NCBI RefSeq assembly: GCF_914768045.1
Contig: NZ_CAJZCD010000003.1
Location: forward strand, 62,001-126,000
Length of the DNA stretch: 64,000 nucleotides
Source: Snodgrassella communis
GTDB lineage: Bacteria; Pseudomonadota; Gammaproteobacteria; Burkholderiales; Neisseriaceae
Reading direction: 5' to 3'
Under the pieces are notes generated by a model that had not been told where the DNA came from, did not search any database, and saw only the letters and a list, made by a program, of their open reading frames with translations. The position numbers were made by a program, and so were the translations under genes. This document shows, in pieces, positions 1 to 8,478 of the stretch; the stretch's first letter is position 1, and each line of letters begins with the position of its first letter.

Positions 1-1
1 C

Positions 2-244
2 AACATACAGCCCACAGCACTGGCCGCAGATAAAGTGCAGCCGGCGATAATACAGCAAACGGCCGATTTTCAGGCTGCAATGCAGACCAACAGCAGCGAG
101 CTGGGTGCGCGCCTTGAGCGCATTAACAGTACGTTGGCTTCACAGCAACAGATTATACGCAACGAAATCAGTCTGTCGGTGGATGGCAGAATTATTGCTG
201 AACAGGTATCAGAACGTCAGCTACAGATGTTTGGCAGAGGGTAA
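2..244 (+). CDS. Phage tail tape-measure protein, C-terminal end (partial)
   Basis: The frame is open from the window edge to a TAA at 242-244, so this is the 3' end of a gene that starts outside the window. The visible 80 residues are polar and glutamine-rich and look alpha-helical (for example RLERINSTLASQQQ), ending in MFGRG. In Mu-like phages the gene directly upstream of the circularisation gene N encodes the tape-measure protein, which sets tail length and enters the tail lumen. The assignment rests on this position and on the helical composition, since the diagnostic part of the protein is not visible. The gap to the next gene is 3 nt, consistent with one late operon. Confidence 0.6.
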   Translation, partial: NIQPTALAADKVQPAIIQQTADFQAAMQTNSSELGARLERINSTLASQQQIIRNEISLSVDGRIIAEQVSERQLQMFGRG

Positions 245-247
245 AGC

Positions 248-1576
248 ATGGTGGCATGGACAAACAATTTACAGCCGGCCAGTTATAAAAATATTGGCTT
301 TGATGTATTGTCAATCAATGACAGCAACAGCAAAGTACTGGCGGAACATGGCCGGCCATTTGCTGCCGGTACGGATTTGGAAGACATGGGCACACAGGGA
401 CGGCAGTGTCAGATATCAGCCGTCTATTTTGGTGCCAACTTTGATACCCGCCTGTTGAAGTTGCTCAAGGCACTGGAAGAACCGGGCGCAGGTGTATTGA
501 TACATCCGATATTTGGCGTGATGCAGGACATGATTGCAACCAGCTGGTCATTTCGTACCGAAGCTGACAATGTGAATTATGTTGCCATTGATGTGACCTT
601 TCGCGAGACTAAAGAATCACAGCCGATTTTTCTGTTTGAAAATACTTTTTTAAGCAAGATTGAGGAAATAATCAGTACGCTGGATGGTTATACCCAGCAG
701 CTGCTGGAATATGTTGATGCCATCATGAGCGTCAAGAATGCTGTCTCAGCTATTTGGGGCAGTGCCAATGGCTTGTATGCAGCCTTTTGTGGTGTGGTTG
801 GCAGTGTGTGCAGATTCTTTGACCTTGACCCGCTGCCCTATTTTACCGGTGGTATCTTTTCTGCTGCCTCATTTGGGCAGGACGCAGCAAGGCTGACCCG
901 GTCACTGGCCGATATGGTCAGCGATGGACTAAACAATGATGCAGGCCACGGGACAGACAGCTTAACAACTCAGCAAATGTACGACGTACTAACTAATCGC
1001 GTCGATGAACTAAACAGAATACCGGAGCAAATCCTCACCACAGAGGATACCGGCGACAATAGCGATGAGGCCGGTAATCATGTGCGCAGAGTTACATCAC
1101 AGCAAATGCGACCAGTAGCACAGGCATTGCAGTTAATCAGCATTAATATATTGCTGCAAATCACCATCGAACTGATAGAACAGGATAGTGACGAGGTAAC
1201 GGCCAGCGAGTTAATGCACATCAATAATGATATGCGCAAACGCATACAGACAGCCATAGATGAACTGCGCACCACCTACTGCACCGCAACGGCTGCAAAA
1301 AGCCCAGAGGCCGCAAACATTTACACACAAGTTACCCTGACCAGTGCACGGCTCAAGGATGGCGCAGCGCAGCTTAACGCCCTGATTATGGCTGTCATCA
1401 ATCAAAAGCCGCCGTTGCGCGTTAAGCCCGCCGGTATGGACGGGAGCATCCACCAGATTGCCCATGCCTTTTACGGCGATATGCAGCGCGCAGCTGAGCT
1501 GATGCGTCTCAATCCACACCTCAAGCACCCGGCATTTATTCAGCGTAACGACTGGATTAATTACTATGTCAAATAA
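248..1576 (+). CDS. Mu gpN-like DNA circularisation / tail hub protein
   Basis: A 442-residue protein with a DNA_circ_N-type N-terminus (roughly residues 5-95: NLQPASYKNIGFDV, then the GTDLEDMG and FGANFD region) and a C-terminus ending RLNPHLKHPAFIQRNDWINYYVK-like, as in the Mu gene 43 (N) family. In this family the protein sits in the tail/baseplate and has been linked to circularising injected DNA. The length matches the family. It starts 3 nt after the tape-measure stop and its last 11 nt overlap the P-like gene, indicating translational coupling in the late tail operon. Confidence 0.85.
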   Translation: MVAWTNNLQPASYKNIGFDVLSINDSNSKVLAEHGRPFAAGTDLEDMGTQGRQCQISAVYFGANFDTRLLKLLKALEEPGAGVLIHPIFGVMQDMIATSWSFRTEADNVNYVAIDVTFRETKESQPIFLFENTFLSKIEEIISTLDGYTQQLLEYVDAIMSVKNAVSAIWGSANGLYAAFCGVVGSVCRFFDLDPLPYFTGGIFSAASFGQDAARLTRSLADMVSDGLNNDAGHGTDSLTTQQMYDVLTNRVDELNRIPEQILTTEDTGDNSDEAGNHVRRVTSQQMRPVAQALQLISINILLQITIELIEQDSDEVTASELMHINNDMRKRIQTAIDELRTTYCTATAAKSPEAANIYTQVTLTSARLKDGAAQLNALIMAVINQKPPLRVKPAGMDGSIHQIAHAFYGDMQRAAELMRLNPHLKHPAFIQRNDWINYYVK

Positions 1577-2741
1577 TGATAATCGACTACCTTACCCATA
1601 CGGCAACAAGGTTACAGTCAGAGTTGGCGGCAAAGAGCATCAGGACTGGTTAAGCTATGATATTGACAGTGATTTTCTGATACCGGCAGATGCATTCAAC
1701 TTTGAAACCAATCTTGCCAAAAATCAGCCCAAACTGGCTGACTACAGTTCATTGCAATGCGAAGTGCTGATTAATGACCAGTTAGTGATGACAGGCATCA
1801 TCGGCCGGCAGCGTGAATCAGTGTACAAAGGAGACCGCAGCATCAATTTTGCCGGCCGTGATTTGGCTGGCCTGCTGGTTGATTGCAGCGTAGCGCAGAT
1901 TAACTATCAGGGTATGACCATACTGGCTGCGGCCAAAAAAATTGCTGCACCATGGCCAGCCATTAAAAACGTCGTATTAAAGGCCGAAAAGAACCCAGTT
2001 TTAACCAAGATTGATATCGAACCGGGTACAACTGCATGGCAGACACTAATTAAACTGGCCAACAGCGTCGGCTTGCATGCTTGGATGGAGCCGGATGGCA
2101 CCCTGATTGTAGGCGGTGCTGACTATACCAGCCCGCCGGTTGCCACCCTGTGCCATAGCCGTACCGATAACAGACGTAACCTGCAAAGTATTGAAATTGA
2201 ATATAACACCGAAAATCGCTATTCCGAAGTTACTTTTTTAGGGCAAAGTCATACCAAGCATGGGGATAAATCTAAGCATGATTTAAAGTGGGTATACAAA
2301 GACCCTACCATGACCCTACACAAGCCCAGAACAGAAGTTATACACGATGCTGAAAATCTGGAGCAGCTACAGAAACATGCCAAAAAGAAGCTTGCAGACT
2401 GGCGACTGGAGGGCTTTACCCTGACCATAACCGTACCTGACCACAAGACGCAGGACGGCACACTATGGACACCGGGGCAACGTGTCCATGTTATAGACGA
2501 AGAACAAGGCATTGATGCCATATTTTTCCTCATGGGACGCCGGTTTATGCTTAACCGTTACAGCGGTAGCTGTACAGAGTTGAGGTTGAAAGAAGACGGT
2601 GTCTGGATACCAGATGCCTATAACGAAAAATCGAAACGTGCCCGTGGGCGCAAAGGCAAGCGCAAAGGTGTCACAGACCGCGACAAAAAACGGCGCGGAC
2701 GCAAGCGTAAATCTAAACCGACCGATTTGGCCGTTTTATAA
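1566..2741 (+). CDS. Mu gpP-like baseplate protein (gp44, late control D family)
   Basis: A 391-residue homologue of Mu gp44 (gene P), the baseplate hub component related to T4 gp27 and P2 gpD. The N-terminal region (VTVRVGGKEHQDWLSYDIDSD) and the central LHAWMEPDGTLIVGG segment are family-typical. The last 35 residues are strongly basic (repeated RGRKGKRK-type stretches), which may contact DNA or the membrane during ejection; that is inference. The start codon lies inside the end of the N-like gene. A 13-nt gap with an AAGGAT ribosome site separates it from the spike gene. Confidence 0.85.
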   Translation: MSNNDNRLPYPYGNKVTVRVGGKEHQDWLSYDIDSDFLIPADAFNFETNLAKNQPKLADYSSLQCEVLINDQLVMTGIIGRQRESVYKGDRSINFAGRDLAGLLVDCSVAQINYQGMTILAAAKKIAAPWPAIKNVVLKAEKNPVLTKIDIEPGTTAWQTLIKLANSVGLHAWMEPDGTLIVGGADYTSPPVATLCHSRTDNRRNLQSIEIEYNTENRYSEVTFLGQSHTKHGDKSKHDLKWVYKDPTMTLHKPRTEVIHDAENLEQLQKHAKKKLADWRLEGFTLTITVPDHKTQDGTLWTPGQRVHVIDEEQGIDAIFFLMGRRFMLNRYSGSCTELRLKEDGVWIPDAYNEKSKRARGRKGKRKGVTDRDKKRRGRKRKSKPTDLAVL

Positions 2742-2754
2742 CACAAGGATAATT

Positions 2755-3387
2755 ATGAGCAGTATTGCAAAACTGGCCAAACGCACAAGGTCAATCATCA
2801 GTGATAGTCAAACCAGTGTCAGACAAGCATTTAGAGGTGTGCTAAACCGGGTTAATGCCAGCGAACCAATGCAAACGGCACAGGTAGCCGGCCTTGCTGA
2901 CGAAACCTTGCAGGATGTCGAACACGTCCAGCAATTTGGCTTTACCAGCAACCCGCCACCGGGAACCGAAGCCATTATCATCCCGCTGGGCGGTACCACC
3001 ACGCATGGTATTGTTATCGCCACAGAAAACGGTGATTACCGGATTAAATCACTGGCACCGGGTGAAGTGGCCATCTATAACCAGAGTGGCGCATCCATCA
3101 CCCTTAAAAATGGAAAAGTCATCAATATCGATTGCAATGAATTGAACATCAATGCCAGTGCCGGTGTCAATATTACCGCTCCTGACGTCAACTGTTCGCA
3201 GCAGCTGACTGCCAATGGCCAGATTAACGGTAATGGTGGCATGGCGGTCAGAGGTGGCAGCGGTGCTACTTTTTCCGGCAATATCGCACAGACAGACGGC
3301 AGCTATTCCACTACTGGCGATGTAACTGCCGGCAGTATCAGCCTAACCAATCATGACCATACCATGGGCGTGGGTAAACCAGTTTAA
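2755..3387 (+). CDS. Baseplate assembly protein V / Mu gp45-like tail spike
   Basis: A 210-residue membrane-piercing spike of the Mu gp45/P2 gpV family. I chose the ATG at 2755 rather than the upstream in-frame ATG at 2599, because it has an AAGGAT site 7 nt before it and avoids a long overlap with the P-like gene. The N-terminal half is an OB-fold-like region (EHVQQFGFTSNPPPGTEA). The C-terminal half is a run of short repeats typical of a trimeric beta-helix. Near the end the HDH in TNHDHTMG matches the HxH iron-binding apex motif of contractile-tail spikes. Confidence 0.9.
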   Translation: MSSIAKLAKRTRSIISDSQTSVRQAFRGVLNRVNASEPMQTAQVAGLADETLQDVEHVQQFGFTSNPPPGTEAIIIPLGGTTTHGIVIATENGDYRIKSLAPGEVAIYNQSGASITLKNGKVINIDCNELNINASAGVNITAPDVNCSQQLTANGQINGNGGMAVRGGSGATFSGNIAQTDGSYSTTGDVTAGSISLTNHDHTMGVGKPV

Positions 3388-3441
3388 CTGCTGAACGCAG
3401 ACAGCTATAGCCATACAGGTCAAGTTACTAAAATACCAGTC

Positions 3442-3792
3442 ATGGATAGAGAAATCGACACGCGCACAGGCAGCTATACAGGCCAAAGCATAAACAACCT
3501 GCAAAACGCTGTGTACCTGCGCTTAATGACGCCGCGCGGCAGCTACTGGGCTGACGTCAATCTGGGCTCACTACTGTACACCCTTGAACGAGAAAAAGAC
3601 GTACAGCGCGTCAGCTTGCTGGCCAAACAGTATGCGGAGCAGGCATTGCAGCCGCTGATTAATGATGGCCGCGCGGCAGATATCCAAGTGACCACCGTAC
3701 AACCGCATAACGGCAGACTTCATCTGCATATTGAAGTAACCCAGCAGGCAGGCGAAAAGTTTACTTTTAACTGCCCAATAAAAGTAATTTAA
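3442..3792 (+). CDS. Mu gp46-like baseplate protein
   Basis: A 116-residue protein of the phage GP46 family (Mu gene W), a wedge/baseplate component related to T4 gp25. Visible family features are the N-terminal DIDTRTGSYT-like start, the YWADVNLGSLLYTL segment at about residues 35-48 and a beta-rich C-terminus (LHLHIEVTQQ). It sits 54 nt after the spike gene and 13 nt before the gp47-like gene, exactly as in Mu. The ATG at 3442 lacks a strong ribosome site, so a slightly different start is possible. Confidence 0.82.
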   Translation: MDREIDTRTGSYTGQSINNLQNAVYLRLMTPRGSYWADVNLGSLLYTLEREKDVQRVSLLAKQYAEQALQPLINDGRAADIQVTTVQPHNGRLHLHIEVTQQAGEKFTFNCPIKVI

Positions 3793-3805
3793 ACGGAATT
3801 TAAAC

Positions 3806-4861
3806 ATGCAGGACATACCCACCTTTGACGAGATACGCGCCGCAATTTTACGCGATACCGTGTCATTGAATCCTGATGCAGATGTAACCGCAGACAGCGA
3901 CAACTATATCCGTGCCAGCAGTCTGGCCAGCTGTGCTACTGGTCAGTATGCGCATCAGGCGTGGATATTAAAACAGTTTTTTCCAGATACCGCTGATACC
4001 GAGTATTTGGAACGGCACTGTAACCTGCGCGGTATCCGCCGAAAAAATGCCACACTGGCCGCCGGCACAGCCAGTGTAACTGGTAACACCGGTGCCACCA
4101 TACCTGCGGATGTGCAAATCAGGTGTGGCAACCTCTTTTATCGGGTGCGCACTGCTGTCGTGATTGGTATAAAAGGTACTGCCACAATTGAGATTATTGC
4201 AACCGAACCGGGTACCGCTGCCAATCAGCACGAGGCTGTAGCCGGCCAATTTATGTCAGCACCGCCCGGTGTTGCCACAGATGTACGGATTGAGCAAGCT
4301 GTTGGTGGCACCGATACCGAAACAGACAGCGCATTACTGGCACGCCTATTGGAACTGTTGCGCCGCCCGCCGGCTGGTGGCAATAAATACGATTACAAAG
4401 CATGGGCATTGAGCGTAGATGGCGTAAGCAGTGCCTATGTTTACCCTTTGCATCGCGGATTGGGTACAGTAGATATTGTCATCACCAGCGGCAATAATGT
4501 ACCCAGCGATGAGATAGTCAGCAAAGTACAGGATTATATTGATTCAGTGCGACCGGTTACAGCTAAAAACAGCTTTGTAATCAAACCGGAGGTGACCAAG
4601 GTTGATGTTAAAGTTAAAGTGCGCTTATTCGGGGCAACCCTTGACAGAGCAACCGCAGATATCAGACAAGCCTTGCAGGAGCATTTTAGCGCAATAAAAC
4701 CCGGTGATAGCGTGATTGCATCACAGTTGGAAGCAGTTATTAGTGACGTACCCAGCGTTACTGACCGAAAAATGACCCAGCCAACAACCAATCTGACAGC
4801 AGAGACAAGTAAAAAAATTGAATGGTTTATGCTGGGTAAGGTTGATGTGAGCATGTTATGA
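3806..4861 (+). CDS. Mu gp47-like baseplate wedge protein (baseplate J family)
   Basis: A 351-residue baseplate wedge protein of the Mu gp47/P2 gpJ family (T4 gp6-like). The core motif GGTDTETDSALLARLLELLRRPPAGGN at about residues 165-190 is characteristic: this family carries an E(S/T)D..(Y/L)R.R....P..GG signature. The segment DYKAWALSVDGVSSAYVYPL follows, as in the family. Its stop overlaps the next start by 4 nt (ATGA), a coupled arrangement also present in Mu. Confidence 0.88.
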   Translation: MQDIPTFDEIRAAILRDTVSLNPDADVTADSDNYIRASSLASCATGQYAHQAWILKQFFPDTADTEYLERHCNLRGIRRKNATLAAGTASVTGNTGATIPADVQIRCGNLFYRVRTAVVIGIKGTATIEIIATEPGTAANQHEAVAGQFMSAPPGVATDVRIEQAVGGTDTETDSALLARLLELLRRPPAGGNKYDYKAWALSVDGVSSAYVYPLHRGLGTVDIVITSGNNVPSDEIVSKVQDYIDSVRPVTAKNSFVIKPEVTKVDVKVKVRLFGATLDRATADIRQALQEHFSAIKPGDSVIASQLEAVISDVPSVTDRKMTQPTTNLTAETSKKIEWFMLGKVDVSML

Positions 4862-5424
4862 ATTACACCAACACCTTACTAGGACTATTGCCGCCAGTCG
4901 CATACAACCGTACCGCGCTAGCGGTAAGAAATGCTGCCAGAATTGATGGCAACTGTCTGGATGAAGTACAAAATGCTGCCCGTCGCAAATTGGGCGTGAT
5001 AGACCCGCGCACATCTGGGAACTATATCGTGCGCTGGGAAGAAGTGCTTAATCTGGACAGCACCGGCAAAAATGGCCAACAGAGAATACAGGCGGTTATT
5101 GCAAAAATTAACGAAACCGGCGGACTAAGTATCCCCTATTTCAAAAAGATGGCAGCCTCAATTGGTTATGACATCAATATAACCGAACCGCAGCCATTTC
5201 GTGCAGGTATTAGCCGTGCCGGCGACAGGCTGGCGCGTGAAGACATTATGTGGGTGTGGTGGGTAAATATTAAAAATGCAGACAATCGCACCACAAATTT
5301 TCGTGCAGGCATATCGGCAGCAGGCGACAGATTAGCAGCATATGGCGATGTAATTATCGAAAATATATTAAAAGAACTAAAACCAGCATTTACCGATATA
5401 CGTTTTACATATAAGGACAAATAA
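4858..5424 (+). CDS. Mu gp48-like tail protein (YmfQ family)
   Basis: A 188-residue protein of the YmfQ/DUF2313 family (Mu gp48), a baseplate wedge component. It opens with NTLLGLLPPVAYNR and contains DPRTSGNYIVRWEEVLNLD at about residues 50-66, a family hallmark. An internal duplication is visible: FRAGISRAGDRLARE (about residue 115) recurs as FRAGISAAGDRLAAY (about residue 148), which suggests two copies of a small fold. Translation is coupled to gp47 through ATGA. Confidence 0.82.
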   Translation: MNYTNTLLGLLPPVAYNRTALAVRNAARIDGNCLDEVQNAARRKLGVIDPRTSGNYIVRWEEVLNLDSTGKNGQQRIQAVIAKINETGGLSIPYFKKMAASIGYDINITEPQPFRAGISRAGDRLAREDIMWVWWVNIKNADNRTTNFRAGISAAGDRLAAYGDVIIENILKELKPAFTDIRFTYKDK

Positions 5425-5427
5425 ATT

Positions 5428-6147
5428 ATGTATCCAATTGATACGCAAGATGGACTGTTTCATGATGGTGACGGAATAAGCGAACTGGGCACTATATTGC
5501 CAGCCAGCTGGCTGAATCAAATCCAGCAAGAATTGATTGCAGTATTAAGTGAAGCTGGCATTATTCCCGAAAAAGCTAATACAAAACAGGTTGTAAACGC
5601 AATTAAACTGATAATTAGTAATAGCACGGCAAAATTTGCTACACAAGCCACACGGTTGCAAACGGCGCGAAATATCAATGGTGTGCCTTTTGATGGCACT
5701 CAGGATATTAATGCAACACCTGCTGGTGCTGTTCAGTTCTTTGCTATATCGACTGCGCCTACAGGCTGGTTAAAAGCCAATGGTGCTGAAATATCACGGA
5801 TAACTTATGCCAACCTGTTTGCTGCCATTGGTACTACCTTTGGTGCAGGAGACGGTAAAACTACATTTAATTTGCCGGATTTGCGTGGAGAGTTCTTACG
5901 CGGCTGGGATGATGGGCGAGGAGTTGATACGGGTCGGGCATTGGGTTCTTATCAGTTGGATATGATGGCGGCACATAGCCATTCTTTTGGCCCTTATAGA
6001 TCAGCAAATGCTGATATAGGCAATTCTATAACTTATGGTGCCGAGCTATCAACAGTCGGGTTAGGCGGTGAGATTTACGGAGGCGTATCAGGAGGGTCAG
6101 AAACGCGACCACGGAATATTGCTTTACTTGCTTGTATCAAAATTTAA
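5428..6147 (+). CDS. Tail fibre protein with tail-collar domain
   Basis: A 239-residue host-recognition fibre in the position of Mu gene S. The N-terminus (FHDGDGISELGTILPASWLNQ) is the tail-attachment type seen in Mu-like fibres. A phage tail-collar domain follows at about residues 105-175 (GWLKANGAEISR, then TTFNLPDLRGEFLRGWDDGRG). The C-terminus (TRPRNIALLACIKI) is the standard collar-domain ending. It is much shorter than Mu S, so the receptor-binding part is compact. The start follows the gp48 stop by 3 nt. Confidence 0.85.
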   Translation: MYPIDTQDGLFHDGDGISELGTILPASWLNQIQQELIAVLSEAGIIPEKANTKQVVNAIKLIISNSTAKFATQATRLQTARNINGVPFDGTQDINATPAGAVQFFAISTAPTGWLKANGAEISRITYANLFAAIGTTFGAGDGKTTFNLPDLRGEFLRGWDDGRGVDTGRALGSYQLDMMAAHSHSFGPYRSANADIGNSITYGAELSTVGLGGEIYGGVSGGSETRPRNIALLACIKI

Positions 6148-6156
6148 GGATTAAAA

Positions 6157-6741
6157 ATGAAAATATATGCTCCCACTATTCCTGTATGTCAACTAGACGA
6201 AAACAACTACTTTGTTGGTATGACTACAGCAGATTTAGACCCATTAGAAAATAATGGACATTATCTATTACCAAGGTTATGCATTAAAGCCGAACCGCCA
6301 GAATTAAGAGTTGGCTATGTTGCGCAGTGGTGCGACACAGAGTGGCAATATATTGAAGATCATCGCTACGAAGTTTTTTATAGCAAAGAAACTGGAGAAG
6401 TAGTAGTAATCGATGAGCCGGGCAAATTGCCGGAAACAGTGACAGACACTCCTCGTCCTGATTCTTTCCATCATTGGGCAGAAAAAGAAAATAAATGGGT
6501 TATGTCGCCAGAAGCCGAGGCACAGAAACAGCAGCAAAAACGAAAGGCGAAAATTAATACCTTGCTATCGGTTGCTACTGAAAAAATAGCAGCATATCAA
6601 GATATGATTGATTTTGCTGATACCGAAGAAGAAAGCACAGAAGCAGAAAAGGGATTACTTGCTTGGCGGAGGTATCGAGCTGCTTTATTGAAGTATCAGA
6701 AAGGTTTAATTTCTGAATTGCCGCGCACGCCGGAAGAGTAA
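6157..6741 (+). CDS. Tail fibre assembly chaperone (Tfa/U family)
   Basis: A 194-residue caudoviral tail-fibre assembly protein (Mu gpU/Tfa family), which helps the neighbouring fibre trimerise. It has the usual order: an N-terminal beta-rich part, a WCDTEWQYIEDHR-like centre and a helical, charged C-terminal half with a Lys/Gln-rich linker (EAQKQQQKRKAK). The ribosome site AAGGATTAAAA lies just upstream. It is the last recognisable phage gene on this side. No invertase (gin) or mom-like gene follows. Confidence 0.82.
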   Translation: MKIYAPTIPVCQLDENNYFVGMTTADLDPLENNGHYLLPRLCIKAEPPELRVGYVAQWCDTEWQYIEDHRYEVFYSKETGEVVVIDEPGKLPETVTDTPRPDSFHHWAEKENKWVMSPEAEAQKQQQKRKAKINTLLSVATEKIAAYQDMIDFADTEEESTEAEKGLLAWRRYRAALLKYQKGLISELPRTPEE

Positions 6742-6759
6742 TAAAAAGTACAAAAGAAT

Positions 6760-6781
6760 GCGCCAGCGAGATTGCTGGCGC
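6760..6781. terminator. Perfect GC-rich hairpin after the tail genes
   Basis: GCGCCAGC (6760-6767) and GCTGGCGC (6774-6781) form a perfect 8-bp stem around a GAGATT loop, 19 nt after the fibre-assembly stop. There is no U-run immediately after it, so it is either a weak or Rho-assisted end of the late transcript or a boundary element. Confidence 0.45.
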
Positions 6782-6894
6782 GGTACAAAAGAATCAGCAA
6801 AAAGGTGTAAAAGTTTTCGCCGTCCTACAATTGGTGGCGTGAAATCAGCATTTATTGTTTGCCACTGGGCAATATGGGGCATGTAGTAAACTAA

Positions 6895-6984
6895 CTATAC
6901 CGATAATACAGCGCCACCACAGGCTATCCAAGCAAAATAAACAGCAATTACTAGCAAATTAAGTATCAAGCTTGAACGCGCCAT
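6895..6984 (-). CDS. Putative 29-residue hydrophobic microprotein
   Basis: A short ORF on the minus strand in the spacer after the phage tail genes. It runs from an ATG (CAT at 6982-6984) to a TAG (6895-6897). The peptide starts MARSSLILNLLVIAVYFAW and continues with ACGGAVLSV, which is one transmembrane-length hydrophobic stretch after a short positively charged start. An AGGCAG ribosome-site-like sequence lies 7 nt before the ATG. I do not recognise a family. Its position at a prophage edge makes a phage morphogenetic, lysis or toxic peptide possible, but this is inference. Confidence 0.35.
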   Translation of the reverse strand: MARSSLILNLLVIAVYFAWIACGGAVLSV

Positions 6985-7582
6985 AACTGGCTGCCTTTCT
7001 TTATCTAACTTGATCAATAACAAAATTTATATTTTATTTTTATCATCAATTTTAAACAGTTTAAGAAATCATCATCAGATTCTTCTGCCTGCATTCTTAA
7101 ATTTAAGCATAATATCTTAGCTAAATATCTGATTTACAAATCTATATTTATCAATCAAACAAAATTTAATTTATCATATCTAATATCCCGAGTATTAGTT
7201 GTATTGATAAACGATAAACTTACACCTGAAAAAATCCGTTACTGCTTTATTCTGTCGTTGGATATCAGCTTGGCTGCACCCACCCGCCATCGCAATAAAT
7301 TGAGCACTCAAAAATTAAAACATACAGGCAAATAAAGTAATAATGTGGTGCTATATCACTGATATCAAAAATAGTTATTCAGTAATTATTAATCTAATTT
7401 CACTTTAAATATTAAATATTAAAATTTAAAACGTTTAAATATACATTATGCAATTATATTCATCCAACTATTACCTATATTAAAAATAATTGCATAGACA
7501 ACAACTTATGTAATCAGCTACCTTACAAATGGAACATTGGACAACAAACCGAGAACTACTCGTATAAGCAAGGAGATAAAAC
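6985..7582. other. AT-rich spacer, no gene recognised
   Basis: About 600 nt of very AT-rich DNA between the phage tail genes and the ferritin-like gene. I found no sizeable coding frame and no tRNA. This stretch should contain the right end of the Mu-like element, if it is a prophage, but I could not identify an end sequence or target duplication by eye. Confidence 0.6.
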
Positions 7583-8164
7583 ATGAACAAACGCAAACCA
7601 CTAAAACGTGATATTAAATTCAGCACTACCGAAGAATTGCGTGCCAACGCACGCAAAAGTTATCAGGACGGTGCGGTAACATCAACTTATGAACTGGATG
7701 TTGAGCGGGTAATTGAATTGCTCAATATCGCATTAGCCTCAGAATGGGTGTGTGTGCTGCGTTATTTACGCCATTACTATATGGCTAGTGGCCTGTTTAT
7801 GGATGCAGTAAAAGAAGAATTTATGGAACACGCCCAGCAAGAACAGAAACATGCGGCCATGCTGGCTGAGCGCATTACCCAGCTAGGTGGCGAGCCGGAT
7901 TTGAATCCTGATGTTTTTATTCAGCGCTCACCTACCGAATACATCGAAGGCGAAACCTTGCGCGACATGGTGGAAGCAGACTTAATTGCAGAACGCATTG
8001 TCATTGACTTATACCGGCAGACAATTATGTATGTTGGCGATTATGACACCACGACCAAACGTATGCTGGAACATATTCTGGCCGAAGAAGAAGACCATGC
8101 CGATGAATTATCTGACATGATGGAAGGTTTGGATGGCAAGCCAGTATCAGACAAAATAATTTAA
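7583..8164 (+). CDS. Bacterioferritin-like (ferritin-like diiron) protein
   Basis: A 193-residue ferritin-like four-helix protein. The diiron pattern is visible: Glu in ALASEWVCV (about residue 53), EFMEHAQQEQKH with E and H (about residues 80-91), Glu in EADLIAER (about residue 131) and EEEDHADEL (about residue 165). This is the ExxH pairing used for iron oxidation. It is longer than classical Dps and lacks the obvious heme-ligand Met of bacterioferritin, so I call it bacterioferritin-like. The likely role is iron storage and peroxide protection in the cytoplasm. AGGAGAT precedes the ATG, and a strong terminator follows, making it monocistronic. Confidence 0.8.
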   Translation: MNKRKPLKRDIKFSTTEELRANARKSYQDGAVTSTYELDVERVIELLNIALASEWVCVLRYLRHYYMASGLFMDAVKEEFMEHAQQEQKHAAMLAERITQLGGEPDLNPDVFIQRSPTEYIEGETLRDMVEADLIAERIVIDLYRQTIMYVGDYDTTTKRMLEHILAEEEDHADELSDMMEGLDGKPVSDKII

Positions 8165-8173
8165 TTGCTGAAT

Positions 8174-8208
8174 AAAAAATATCCGTGTCAAACCCACGGA
8201 TATTTTTT
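8174..8208 (+). terminator. Intrinsic terminator of the ferritin-like gene
   Basis: AAAAAATATCCGTG and CACGGATATTTTTT form a perfect 14-bp stem with a short loop, ending in a T-run, about 10 nt after the stop codon. Confidence 0.9.
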
Positions 8209-8478
8209 GTTGTCAAATTAGCCACAACAGCACATTTCATCACACAATAGCAGCTTTAATACCTGTCAAACTGTCCATAATTTTAAAATAATAAACATGA
8301 CTACGGTAGTAAATAGCTAAAACTTGAGACAGATTAAAATAAACAAACCTTTTGGCCACAACAGCCAGTAATAAAATTTTGTATAGGCTATCTTTGTACT
8401 ACAATGAGTAAAGCGTATGATAATTCTGGTAGTATAGCTATCCGGATGATTTTTTTAATAATTAAAGGAGTAAAGAGT

